This document shows positions 54,723 to 64,000 of a stretch of DNA of 64,000 nucleotides, piece by piece (the stretch's first letter is position 1; every line of letters starts with the position of its first letter). The notes under the pieces are model-generated. The model was not told the DNA's origin. It saw only the letters and a program-made list of their open reading frames with translations, and made no database searches. The DNA lies in contig WTXG01000129.1 in NCBI GenBank assembly GCA_022496185.1, positions 42,437-106,436 on the forward strand, in the 5' to 3' direction. The stretch is from Multifurca ochricompacta (Eukaryota; Basidiomycota; Agaricomycetes; Russulales; Russulaceae). The position numbers were made by a program, and so were the translations under genes.

Positions 54723-56043
54723 TTTTCAGTCTTGTTTCTCTCATGTCTCTTTTGTGACAATGTACCTATGAGTCCAATTCCGTTTTGCCCTCTTTTGTTA
54801 CCAAACACTACTCGCGATCGTGGAAGCAAATGCAACACTTTGTACTTACAACTTTCAGATTAGTTATTACTGTCTCGATCCCTCATGACTGGTCTGTGTA
54901 CTGTGCCCTAGCCACAGCCAGTCCACCCATGTCCAATGTGCCATGACTAGGCTTCAGGCACTTCTCAACATGGAAACATCAAGCACAATGAACCTTCAAG
55001 TCCGAAATCTTAAATTACACGGAGCCCCTCATCCTCTCTCTTCGATCAACTCTGCCTCTTTCTCTTTCTTTGTTTGGGAACACGCTTCACTTGACTTTGT
55101 AGACCTTTTGCTACTTTCTGAGGTTATAGCACGCAATGAGATCTAGAGGCGAGAACTAGTCTAATATTTCATGATTAAGATACTCGTCTTTCATAAACAT
55201 GAGGCCAGTATTCGGCGAGTCCAATCCAAGTCAAGATGTAGGGAATGTAATGTAAATTAAGGGACACACTTCATGGGTGTGAAGATGAAACGAAGATAAA
55301 ACGAAGCAAACAAGTATTAGTTCATGAGTGTGGTGTGGAGACGAGGAGGCAGGAACGGGCAGAGGCAGAAGGTTTCGGGTCCGTCCCGATGTTTAAAGCG
55401 GGGAAGATCTGTAGATCAATGCAGCAATGCAGCAATCTTTCAATGATCTTTGCCGTTCGGGTCTCCTCGGATTTTCTCTTACATTCTTGCTGTTTAAAGC
55501 TCAAGTTTCTTCTCAAGTGAATGTAGCATCAAGTTAGTGCCGGTTCCTGTTTAGGTCACGGTGATCATTCATAGTGATACGGCGCGCGATATCGCCGTAC
55601 TTCATCGCAACGAAGCAATTCCTTTCTGGGCGATGTCCAATGTCTAGTTTTTCTTTCTCTGTTTGGGTAGCAGGGATCCGATTATGCCCATATGCTGAAT
55701 ATGCTGAAAAATTCGGACCAGCCCCCCCTGGTCCAACAGAGTTCCAGTGCGAGAACCGATCATGCAGTGGTTGCTTCAATGGTTGTTTGGAAGTTTCATG
55801 ATTAATACAAACGCGCGTATCATTGGGAACATAATCAAACGCCACTCCATAATGGTTACTCGGTCCATTGTCGTCCAAACACACGTTGAGAGGCGTAGCG
55901 CCATTGATTCCCTGGCTTTCGAGACCGACTTTGCATGGGGGCTCATCCGCAAAGTATAAAAGAACGATAACAATCGCCTCACCCCACAGATCTCATTCCA
56001 GCTCTTCATACTTTCAATTTCTTCAATTTTGAGAAAGCCTATC
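54723..56043. other. Intergenic, no gene recognised
   Basis: No gene recognised. The last ~100 bases, with TATAAAAG at 55956-55963, form a plausible core promoter and leader for the sesquiterpene synthase that starts at 56044. Confidence 0.5.
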
Positions 56044-57299
56044 ATGACCATCAGGTTCTATATGCCCGACACCTTAGAAAACTGGAAATGGCCTCGTCAC
56101 CTCAACCCACACCACGTTCAGGCCAATGAAGCATCCTCAGCCTGGTTCAAAGGCTTTAAAGCCTTCAGTCCAAAGGCACAGGAAGCCTTTGATCGCTGTG
56201 AGCTCGGTATGACCCGTTCCATCCTTTAATGATAATTTTGTCGACTCAACGCTTGCCAGGCCTCTTCACATCACTTGCCTATCCTCTTTACGACGAAGGT
56301 AGGTATATCAACCCACCCGATAAATCATGCTCACCTCCAATTTAAGAACGCCTGCGCAGTTGTTGCGACTTGATGAATCTGTACTTCTTATTCGACGAGT
56401 ATTCCGATCTCGCGAGTGAAGATGAAGCTCAGCTGATGGCCAATATTATTATGGATGCCCTCCGCAACCCACACACCCCTCGTCCCAAAGACGAATGGAT
56501 GGTGGTGAGGTCACCCGACAGTAAGTCATTTTTTTCAAGTTAGAGAGCGTGGAGACATGTGTTGAGGGCATTGACCTAGGTTCTGGGAGCGAGCGATCAA
56601 GACAGCTAGTCTTCCTTCACAGAAACGGTTCATAGAAACATTTGAACCTTACGTGCAAGGTGTTGTACGACAGGCAGCCGATCGAGACAACGGGCATAAT
56701 CTAACGATTCAAGAGTACTTCGAAGTCCGACGAGATGACATTGGCACCATGCCAGCTTTCGCGATGCTCGAATTAGAAATGAACCTCCCAGATGATGCCA
56801 TTCACCATCCAGCCATCGAAGAATTATCTGTTTTGGCCACTGACATGATCTTGCTGGATAATGTAGGTTGTGCTTGATCCCACTGTATGCTAATTCTGAC
56901 AATCTTTTCTTGACTTAGGACATCGTTTCATACAACAAAGAGCAGGCGCGAGCCAATGATAGTTGCAACATTATAACTATTCTGATGCACCAGAACGAGG
57001 TCGACATCCAAGGGGCCATGGATTGGATTTATGAACATCGCAAAGAACTGGAAAGGAAGTTCATGGACATATACGAGAACAAGATTCCGAAATTTGGTGA
57101 GCCGGTGGACAAGCAGCTGGCGCAGTATGTGGATGGGCTGGGAAACTGGGTGCGCGCGAACGGTCAATGGGGTTTTGAGACCGAGCGATACTTTGGCAAG
57201 AGGGGTGCAGAATTTCAGAAAACACGCTGGGTGAAATTGTTGCCGAAGCGAGACCCAGACGAGATCGGTCACCAACTTGTAGATGAGTTGGAGCTGTAA
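56044..57299 (+). CDS. Class I sesquiterpene synthase, multi-exon
   Basis: Cyclises farnesyl diphosphate. Start at 56044 ([20 protein letters not shown]). Exon 2 is [12 protein letters not shown]. Exon 3 gives [16 protein letters not shown], where DEYSD (56394-56408) is the Asp-rich Mg-binding motif in its fungal D(E/D)xxD form. The next exons give [21 protein letters not shown] and the [16 protein letters not shown] segment containing the pyrophosphate-sensor Arg. After an intron near 56867-56919, NDIVSYNKE is a perfect NSE/DTE metal motif, and ERYF near the C-terminus is the conserved RY pair. Length (about 340 aa) and the intron pattern fit basidiomycete enzymes. All catalytic motifs are present. 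The product cannot be told from sequence alone. Confidence 0.92.
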
Positions 57300-59055
57300 A
57301 GTCACGCTGGTCCTAGTACACTTTGAAAGTATCATGTCCAGGTGCCGTTGTTTACTATAGATTTGTATCACTGATCAGATGGATTATCCTCTGGCCATGT
57401 GCACCCTATTCGTGATATTAGAAATATAACTTAGAATGAAAACAGGTGGCGATCATGGATGCAACGTAGACCATTGGCTTTGGTAAAGGTAGGGGGACGC
57501 GAGTTGCCACGATTTTCCTACAACTTGTCACTTTTCTGCTGAATCAGAGACGCTCGTTCGCAGGGGTCAACTGGCGGGGCAATCACTCGATTGAATTGAC
57601 TGGGCTCCGTGATTAGGCCTCGTTTGGCTTCCGGGACTTTAAGCGATGACATCCATTCCAAGGTGTCATTGCACAAGAGTGAAACGTATCTGGATGGTCA
57701 CCGTAACGGATTCACTTGTTCATTCATAAATAACAGGCTCGGAGGTAGAGCAATGACAGCTTGGTGACAGGTAGCTCTCAAAATTCATAGCTTTCATGAG
57801 CGCGCTGAGATAATGGTTATCACTTGGGCTGACAATCAGTGGCGTGCATACTAACGGTGACGATGCCTTAATAATTGATTTTAATATACCTCCCTTGGTT
57901 AAGGACTCACACAATGGCTCGTTCCGACATCAGGAGACTCCGTGCTTCGGTTGTATGAATTATACTGAGCTCCACACTTACAACAAGAGAGAGTTGAGAG
58001 TTGCCTTCAATGATGTTTTGGTATCTGGTCCCCGTTAATCTTATCTCTTATAGGATCACCTCAGATAGTGACGTTAACGGTTGAACAGGGGTTCGGATGC
58101 TTCCGTGAACAATCTAATATGCGAAATTGACGGCATTTGAAATAGGTCCAGGCAGCTGAATAATAATGGAAGCCAAGGAAACGACCGCCAAGGTAGCACC
58201 CCCGAAATTGGGCCCTTGAACATTACGGGGGCTCATCTCTCTGTGCCTGCCTGCTTAAAAAAATGATTAGGCTGTTGTTCAATGAACCCATTGAGTGCAG
58301 TGGGCCCCGGCTCCAACTGCCAGTGGTTGGGCCGTCGTGGTCACAGCCACATCCAGGCTGGAGAGTTGCATAGCAACGTTCCAGGCTTGCACATCATGAA
58401 AATTAAAAAACACTAAGATGCCTAGTGCCTAGGATCCTAGAATTTTGTTATGTTCCTGGTGCATGGGTTTCGGGTCTCTCCCTTGCTGCGCGTGTTAATA
58501 GGTGTCATTTGAGGGACCTTGGACCTTGGCATGGAAGTGCACCCATGCATGGGGGCCCTAACCCATTACACATGTGCTGCGCAGTACCATCCATTCAGTT
58601 TCTCCTATCGAGTATGTGCGAGCACACAACCAATGTAACAGTAGTTCGGACTCAGTCCATTCTCACCTGCCCACTTCAGCACTCATATCCATCTCTCGCA
58701 TCTGTGACAGCCCTCTTGATCCACCCACTCCTCTTCTCCTTTGAACCCTTCTATAAGCACCGAGAGTAGCGGCTTATGAAGATGAAGAGAATCCGAACAG
58801 AAGCAGGACAAAGCTGCAACAAGAGTATATTTGATGAGGAGGCGCCGTGGTATCGAAGGTGGCCAAGTTGTGGCACAAAGATGATGGGTGGCGAGTAATG
58901 AAAGATCCAAGTTAAGCCTTAAAAGCAGCAATGGTGAGACCATAGCAAACCAAACCAAAAGGAGAAGGCAAAGAAGAGTGATGGAAGAGGCAAATGGTCG
59001 TCGAGACGGACTGGAACGAGCTTTTCAAACACAGCGCCAAAGCTATCCCCCTAAC
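57300..59055. other. Intergenic, no gene recognised
   Basis: About 1.75 kb downstream of the terpene synthase without a recognisable gene. It contains short direct CCATGCATGGGG-type and TGGGCC motifs near 58540-58570 but no clear element. Confidence 0.45.
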
Positions 59056-59195
59056 AAGCTCACCCAACTCTCCCCCACGCTGACATCCCTAAAGTGGTAA
59101 TGTTGTCACATGACCTTGGTTTTGTAATAATATTTTTTAAAAAGGAAAGTTATTTTTATTTTTATTCTAGGGTTTGTCCCAAATTGCATGGCTAC
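59056..59195. mobile_element. Left-end fragment of the long-TIR element
   Basis: AAGCTCACCCAACTCTCCCC, followed by the CTGACATCCCTAAAGTGG block and TTTTGTAATAATATTTTTTAAAAAGG, repeats the left end of the element at 53219. It stops after about 130 bp. Confidence 0.7.
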
Positions 59196-59224
59196 TATGG
59201 GACAGAGTAATGAATGCAGCTGAG

Positions 59225-59618
59225 GTTAGATAAGTGCTACCTAAATGGGTAGCAAGATAACTACACAAGTAATGTTGGCTATATGTGTGGTAAAGATAAT
59301 CTAAGTAAATACTCACTTCAGTTGTGAATGGTCAAAACTGAAGTGTATACTACAGAAATAATGTCCTTAAATACTATAATGTTACAACCCTTGCCTTTAC
59401 CCAGCCATCCTCTTTTCTTTAATCTACATGATGCAGACCCTTCTGTGCCATCTGGACTTTCCTTCCTGATTACTTCTCCCTCCTATGTTCCCCCACATGA
59501 CTTGTCCCCATGATTTGCTTTGTGACTGTTTATTACTTGTTGTCATTAGTGATGTGAAGGAACAGGCATGGTGCAGGCTTATATTCTAGATACTACTGTA
59601 CTACTATCTATCTCACCT
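59225..59618. mobile_element. Internal fragment related to the hAT-like element
   Basis: Contains GTGGTAAAGATAA, then TACTCACTTCAGTT and GGTCAAAACTGAAGTG, in the same order as near 7470-7545 in the copy at 7264. No termini seen. Confidence 0.5.
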
Positions 59619-59925
59619 TGTTAATTCAGAGACTTAGCTGCTTGCAATAATGTGATAATGACTGCTTCATCTATAGCAGTTTTAGTGACTTTATATACAT
59701 TTTTAGATGTACTATTATCAGCTACTAATCTAAAGTAAAATGAACACGTTATCTCGCTCGTTAATGAATGTGATCAAATCACATGATCGATCTGAGATAT
59801 TTATACTCAGTTATCTAATTAATGTGAAATGTGTTTTGATCTCATCAATTAATGTTATCTAAACATGATCACAATAATGTCAGACCACTATCCTGGTATC
59901 TCTGTACCGGTACTCTGGTTCAACA
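59619..59925 (-). repeat. 3' LTR of copia element C (left edge tentative)
   Basis: On the minus strand the LTR starts TGTTGAACCAGAG at 59925, right after a purine tract (GCAAGGGGGAG). A TATATAAAG box lies near 59690-59698, and a TG…CA-compatible end is at 59619 (TGTTAATTCAG on the plus strand). The right edge is secure; the left edge is inferred from the TG dinucleotide and spacing. Confidence 0.6.
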
Positions 59926-60169
59926 CTCCCCCTTGCTAAGTGTTGCTGCTAAGCATGCTAAGCAATGTGTTTTTACTTAGGTGAGGTAATCTCTAGCCCA
60001 AGTTGACTCCTGAACTTCAGGAATTTGACGCATCCCAAATTTTTGGTGAACATGTCTGTGGGATTCTCAGCTCCTTCTATAAAAAATAGCTCTACTTTCT
60101 TTTCTTGTACAATCTGTCTGACATAATGGAAGTGGATATCAATATGCTTTATCTGCCGCTCTTGTACAG
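59926..60169 (-). pseudogene. C-terminal end of copia element C pol, cut by element B'
   Basis: Minus-strand translation from 60169: NTVQERQIKHIDIHFHYVR, then VELFFIEGAENPTDMFTKNL, ending at a stop at 59973. This is the well-known C-terminus of Ty1/copia RNase H. The upstream part is replaced by the LTR of a gypsy element that begins at 60170. Confidence 0.9.
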
Positions 60170-60748
60170 TGTTACGAACAGGGCCCAGTAGCCCTATTTT
60201 CTTCACTCTCCCCAACCGGGACCCCACTCGTCCACCGACCCTTCATTTCCTCATTACGTCTCCCTCCTGGGACCCCTCACATGCGTTGCTTCCATCCCCG
60301 TGACTGTTGTTTGGACTTGTATATCTACTGTTTGTCTATGATTGTCCTTCTTATCTTCTTATCTTTATGACCGGACATTTACTTAATCCCCTATCAGAAG
60401 CCAGGCTTTACGCCGTCTGCTTTCGCATCTTTGGGCCCACATGATTCTGATATCCTTATCTATAGACGCCCATCCATTTACGTATATAAGTCCATCTTAG
60501 CTACACTGTAGACTTCAGACTCGACTTATTGAATACATCGGTGTTCGTCTTTCGGACTTCCCTTTGCAATCTCTGACTCGTCTGTCTCAGTGCTTTCGGC
60601 ACTCTCCGCTCAACATCGTCTTAGGGAACAGCCCCTTCGACTTTGACTCATCCCTTGAACTCCAAGAGGTCCTATTGACCTCTTATCTGAAACCCTTGAC
60701 CAACGCTGTCGCACAAGTCATGCGGAACGTCCCACACCGGACGTAACA
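60170..60748 (+). repeat. 5' LTR of chromovirus B'
   Basis: 579 bp, TGTTACGAACAGG…GGACGTAACA, clearly related to the 587-bp B LTRs but with many substitutions. TATATAAG is at about 60483-60490, and AGACTCGACTT at 60517-60527 is conserved. Confidence 0.9.
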
Positions 60749-60750
60749 TC

Positions 60751-60761
60751 AAGTCGAGTCT
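60751..60761 (+). promoter_or_regulatory. Self-primer binding site of chromovirus B'
   Basis: AAGTCGAGTCT, two bases after the LTR end, is the perfect complement of AGACTCGACTT in its own LTR. Conservation of both halves while the surrounding LTR diverged supports function. Confidence 0.75.
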
Positions 60762-60767
60762 CTCACA

Positions 60768-62282
60768 GTGGCTTCCAGCCGCAGTCAGACCCTCTTCCGA
60801 GAAGAACTCATCGAGCGCAGAGACGAGAATAATCTTTCACAGCAAGTACTTGGCTCTGCCGTGTGGAAAGACTTTGAAACCGAGTTTGGATACTACGTCT
60901 ATCACGACGGAAGATACCAACCGGTAGAATACGACGACGAGAAAAGAGTTTGGTATTGTATCCGATACTTGGACAGTCGAAACTCTTGGGTCACAACCAG
61001 ACCTGCCCCACCCGAATTTGGACTAGGCCCGTGGAGAGAAAATCCTCCAGCCATCGTCACGGACTCCGAACCTGAGGAGTACGTAGAAGACCCCAGTGAA
61101 GAAGAAGCACCGGCATTAGCAACGACTACGTTTCTGGTTGCACCCACAGTTGTCACGTCCAGAGCCCCTGCTTTGACAACTCCCCAGATATCAGTACAAT
61201 CCACAGACACCGTCACCATAACTCACCTACCCATGTCTACCATCGCCGCCCAACTTCCAGATCCCGCCCCGCCAGTCCCTGTGGCACCTCCACCAAACAT
61301 TCCTCCCCCATCGGGACGGCTGTTGGGAGTATTACCCCAGACATTCACAGGAGATCGCTCGCAGAGCAAAAAGTTCATGTTGGAGTTCACGACTTTCAAG
61401 AACTTCAATCATGATGTCCCACAAATCGTCAACCCGTTCCAACGTGCCAATCTGTTCCTCTCGTTGATCCGAGGGGATGCGGTGGACGACTGGACGATGG
61501 AGCAGTTAGAGTGGCTAAACGAGCAGGTTGAAAGCGGGCGTCGTACCACAAGCGAAGGCCTCTGGGAGACCATCGCTGAAAGGTTCAAAGATGCCTTCAC
61601 AGACGGGCAAGCCAAGCAGAAAGCAGCCTGGGAGTTGAAATCCCTCAGAATGGAGAAAGGCGAATTGGACGCATATGTCGCCAAGTTCAGAAGTCTGGCC
61701 AATAGGGCTGGCTACGACACGGATGAGGAGGCCACGCTGGATCTCTTCTCACAAGGGCTGCCCAACCCCTTGGTCAAAAATATTATACAGTTCCATCATC
61801 CCCACAATTGGGACACTTGGGTGGACGCTGCCCGGCGACAGCAGCAGGACTACTTGGACTTCCAAACACGATTTGGAGTCGACACCAAGAAGGGAAAAAC
61901 CCGAGATCAGTGGAAGGCCGCCTTTGGAGTGAAACCTGCCCATCATACTCAGCGGGATCCAAATGCTATGGATACCTCTGCAGATCGGGCTCGAGCTCGG
62001 GCAGCACTTACAGAGGACGAGCGGCAGACATTAATGAAGGAGGGACGATGCTTCCGCTGCAGAGCATTGGGACATATGTCTCGAGATTGTCCCAAGAAGG
62101 GAGCACGTGCCGCCACGGCAACCATCACACCAGAAAGCCCCACTCAGAACAACCCGCCCACCGTTGACAAAAGATCAAAGGAGGAAAAGGCCCAGGATAT
62201 ATGGGCTAATATGATGAAGGAGAGTGAGGAAGTACGCGCCATATTGGTGGAAAAAGCTTTCGCGAAAAAGGATTTTTGTTAG
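60768..62282 (+). CDS. Gag of chromovirus B' (504 aa)
   Basis: Open frame closely similar to B gag throughout: the same N-terminus (SRSQTLFREELIERRDENN), a divergent Pro-rich linker, the capsid domain (TFTGDRSQSKKFMLEF) and the CCHC knuckle CFRCRALGHMSRDC at about 430-443. Ends in AAAAAGGATTTTTG followed by TAG. The gene is intact although the element is broken downstream. Confidence 0.93.
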   Translation: MASSRSQTLFREELIERRDENNLSQQVLGSAVWKDFETEFGYYVYHDGRYQPVEYDDEKRVWYCIRYLDSRNSWVTTRPAPPEFGLGPWRENPPAIVTDSEPEEYVEDPSEEEAPALATTTFLVAPTVVTSRAPALTTPQISVQSTDTVTITHLPMSTIAAQLPDPAPPVPVAPPPNIPPPSGRLLGVLPQTFTGDRSQSKKFMLEFTTFKNFNHDVPQIVNPFQRANLFLSLIRGDAVDDWTMEQLEWLNEQVESGRRTTSEGLWETIAERFKDAFTDGQAKQKAAWELKSLRMEKGELDAYVAKFRSLANRAGYDTDEEATLDLFSQGLPNPLVKNIIQFHHPHNWDTWVDAARRQQQDYLDFQTRFGVDTKKGKTRDQWKAAFGVKPAHHTQRDPNAMDTSADRARARAALTEDERQTLMKEGRCFRCRALGHMSRDCPKKGARAATATITPESPTQNNPPTVDKRSKEEKAQDIWANMMKESEEVRAILVEKAFAKKDFC

Positions 62283-62459
62283 GCTCAAACCCATCGGCCT
62301 GGGCACGAGCACTCCATGTTACCTCTGTGTATGCTAGTCGATTCAAGTCATTAAAAATACCAGTACATTTTGAAACTACACAGAGGACGGCCGACCGAGA
62401 TATCTTAGTGGACTCTGGAGCCACGGACAATTTCATTCACCCACGACTAATACGAACAA
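62276..62459 (+). pseudogene. Start of chromovirus B' pol (protease), interrupted by copia D
   Basis: In the -1 frame relative to gag, the translation matches the B pol start: SNPSAWARALHVTSVYASRF, then DILVDSGATDNF with the protease active site. Homology to B pol stops at 62459, where the copia LTR begins. Confidence 0.9.
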
Positions 62460-62969
62460 TGTGTCAAACAATCATGCTGCTGGTTATACTGACTGTGGTT
62501 AGTAGCGGGTTAGGCTAGAAAGACAAGTATACTTCAGAGATAGAAGAAACTCTGATTAACTATACTACTGACCTAGAAAGACAAGTATCTACAAGAGACG
62601 TTAGTCAAAGGAAAGTAGAGAGTATAGTAGGACTTACACTTCAGAGATAGAAGAAACTCTGAAGTGGAAGAGACGAGACAGACACCCTTATATACCCATG
62701 GGGGCCAGGGGAACTGGTCTGTGCGCACTGGGAATAAGTCCACAAGTGCCGGACAATAAACAGAGAGGGATAAAGGCCATTGGCCAAAGAGATATCACAT
62801 GCTTACTGCGTATTACTAAGTCCATCACTAATCAGCTGAGTAAGGAGAGAAAGAAATGTAATAAAGATAACATAAAAAGTCCGATACTCCGGAATCTAAT
62901 CTAATCTAATCTACAGCTGAAGCGAACCTTAGATGCCTGAAGCATCTCCAGACACGTCCTGTGTCAACA
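62460..62969 (-). repeat. 3' LTR of copia element D
   Basis: 510 bp between TGTGTCAAACAATC (62460) and CCTGTGTCAACA (62969) on the plus strand. In element orientation the LTR runs TGTTGACACAGG to GTTTGACACA. A TATATAAGGG-type box in element orientation lies near 62688-62697. A purine tract (CATGGAGGGA) lies at 62970-62980 beside it. Two near-repeats of TTCAGAGATAGAAGAAACTCTG occur at about 62531 and 62640. The expected 5-bp target duplicate would be AACAA (62455-62459). Confidence 0.85.
62880..62915. repeat. TCTAA microsatellite
   Basis: Four tandem AATCT/TCTAA units (ATCTAATCTAATCTAATCTA) at about 62894-62913, within the copia D LTR. Confidence 0.7.
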
Positions 62970-63222
62970 TCCCTCCATGGTGAAGGCATCGATCATTGGA
63001 TGGAAATGAGTTAAATGAGCACACTGCTTGTTCACAATTGAATGAACATATCACCAGCCAGAGATCCAACTTCTCTAACTCTTTGTGAGCTTTGCATACG
63101 AGTTGTAGATTCGCTTATGCAAGTCTACACACCTCTTGCGTCACTCTCGAGGTCGAGAATGTGCTCATGTGGCATGGTGGGAAAGTGAAAATGGTGAACA
63201 AAGTCTCCAAATTCCAGCTCCT

Positions 63223-64000
63223 TCATTCCAGCACTAGTCCAAATCCAGTTACCATAAGATCAAAAGATGATCTAGGCAGAGACTTTGTAAGGCCATCTGC
63301 CAGCATCTCTCCAGTGGGAGTTCGCACCAAGTCAATCTGGTGTGATTCTACATACTCCCTAATGGCATGGTACTTTATTGGTATGTGCTTTGATCGCCTT
63401 CCTGTGACAGGGTTTAATGCAAGATCTACTGCACCCTTGTTGTCACAATGCAGTTGTATGGGAGAACTGACTTCATATCCCAATTCCTGCATAAAAGTCC
63501 TATACCACGCTGCCTGATTTGAAGCCTCAGCAAGGCTCATATACTCGGCTTCTGTGGTGGACTGTGCTACTGTCTTTTGTTTCCTGGAGCACCAGCTAAT
63601 GGCTCCATTAGCAAGGAAAAAGACATAGCCTGAGGTGGAGTGGCGGTCCTCTTGATCTCCCATGAGGAATCCGCAAAGCCATGAAGGCCAACTTCACCAT
63701 TCCCTCCAGAATAGCGCAACTTGTAGTCTTTTGTAGCATTTAAATAGGCTAAGACATACTTTGCTAGTCGCATGTGCTGCTGGGAAGGGTTGGAAGCAAA
63801 TTGGCTAAGGCGTGCAACAGCAAAACTAATGTCAGGTCTGCTTCCAATCTGCACCCAAAGCAGGGACCCCATTAACTGCTGATACCTCTTAATATCAGAG
63901 GTAGATGCCTGGTCTTCATATTTGACCAAATGAACATCCACGCCAGAGGGTAGAGGAGTATATACTGGGTTGGAATCCCCCATTCCAAACCTCTCAACTA
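63223..64000 (-). pseudogene. C-terminal pol of copia element D (RT end and RNase H), frameshifted, runs off the window
   Basis: Minus-strand translation gives the end of reverse transcriptase (YQQLMGSLLWVQIGSRPDIS, then ARLSQFASNPSQQH, AYLNATKDYKL). It continues as FADSSW, then in another frame [74 protein letters not shown]. This is the copia RNase H with its catalytic Asp/Glu residues. The frame changes at about 63655-63662 because a G run appears one base short. About 240 non-coding bases (62981-63222) separate the stop from the polypurine tract. The upstream part is beyond position 64000. Confidence 0.9.

Larger units (their letters stand above)
60170..62459 (+). mobile_element. Chromovirus B' (relative of family B), inserted in copia C and cut by copia D
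   Basis: Visible part: 5' LTR, self-primer site, complete gag, start of pol up to the protease. It sits inside copia C on its left and is itself interrupted at 62459/62460 by the LTR of copia D. The rest of the element should lie beyond the right end of the window. Confidence 0.9.

Noticed and set aside
58683..58958. 91-residue minus-strand frame between the terpene synthase and the repeats
   Set aside because: Hydrophobic start only; no homology pattern, no intron structure and no promoter-like context.

Overview
This window looks like nuclear DNA of a basidiomycete fungus, probably an Agaricomycete. The protein genes are split by many short (about 50-60 nt) GT-AG introns, and the gene repertoire is fungal: a GH131 glucanase, a class I sesquiterpene synthase, microbial-type P450s and chromodomain Ty3/gypsy retrotransposons. 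All calls come from reading the sequence. Exon boundaries are my own and have not been tested against transcripts or databases.

Layout. Left flank (1-10.2 kb): a secreted pepsin-like aspartic protease, a PRMT3-type arginine methyltransferase, two small low-complexity proteins that share a YG-containing motif, and a 1-kb hAT-like non-autonomous transposon with a perfect 8-bp target duplication. Middle left (10.2-31.0 kb): one 20.8-kb nest. An older chromovirus (family A, LTRs 10202-10649 and 30562-31014, TSD CGACG) contains two 7.5-kb, near-identical, apparently intact chromoviruses (family B) in opposite orientation. The pol segment of A lies inverted between them. The target duplications match crosswise (ATACA at 11998 with its complement at 22981; CGTAA at 30502 with its complement at 19519). 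This shows that A took two independent B insertions and that recombination between them then flipped the intervening pol. Family B carries a third ORF with several zinc knuckles between pol and the 3' LTR. Both families have an 11-nt primer-binding site complementary to their own predicted transcript start, the Tf1/sushi self-priming arrangement.

Centre (31.0-51.2 kb): an aldehyde dehydrogenase, a P450 flanked by two identical tRNA-Ala(AGC) genes, RPAP1, a GH131 glucanase, glutathione synthetase (with an apparent frameshift near its end), a 2OG-Fe(II) oxygenase, a CCDC25/Jlp2-like protein, and a second P450 related to the first.

Right flank (51.2-64 kb): a decayed gag relic, copies of the hAT-like element and of a long-TIR (Mutator-like) element, a sesquiterpene synthase, and a three-level nest: a copia element hit by a family B-related gypsy (B'), which was hit by another copia that runs off the window.

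Together, the sesquiterpene synthase, two P450s, the 2OG oxygenase and the ALDH could modify a terpene scaffold, but housekeeping genes sit between them, so a biosynthetic cluster is only a hypothesis.
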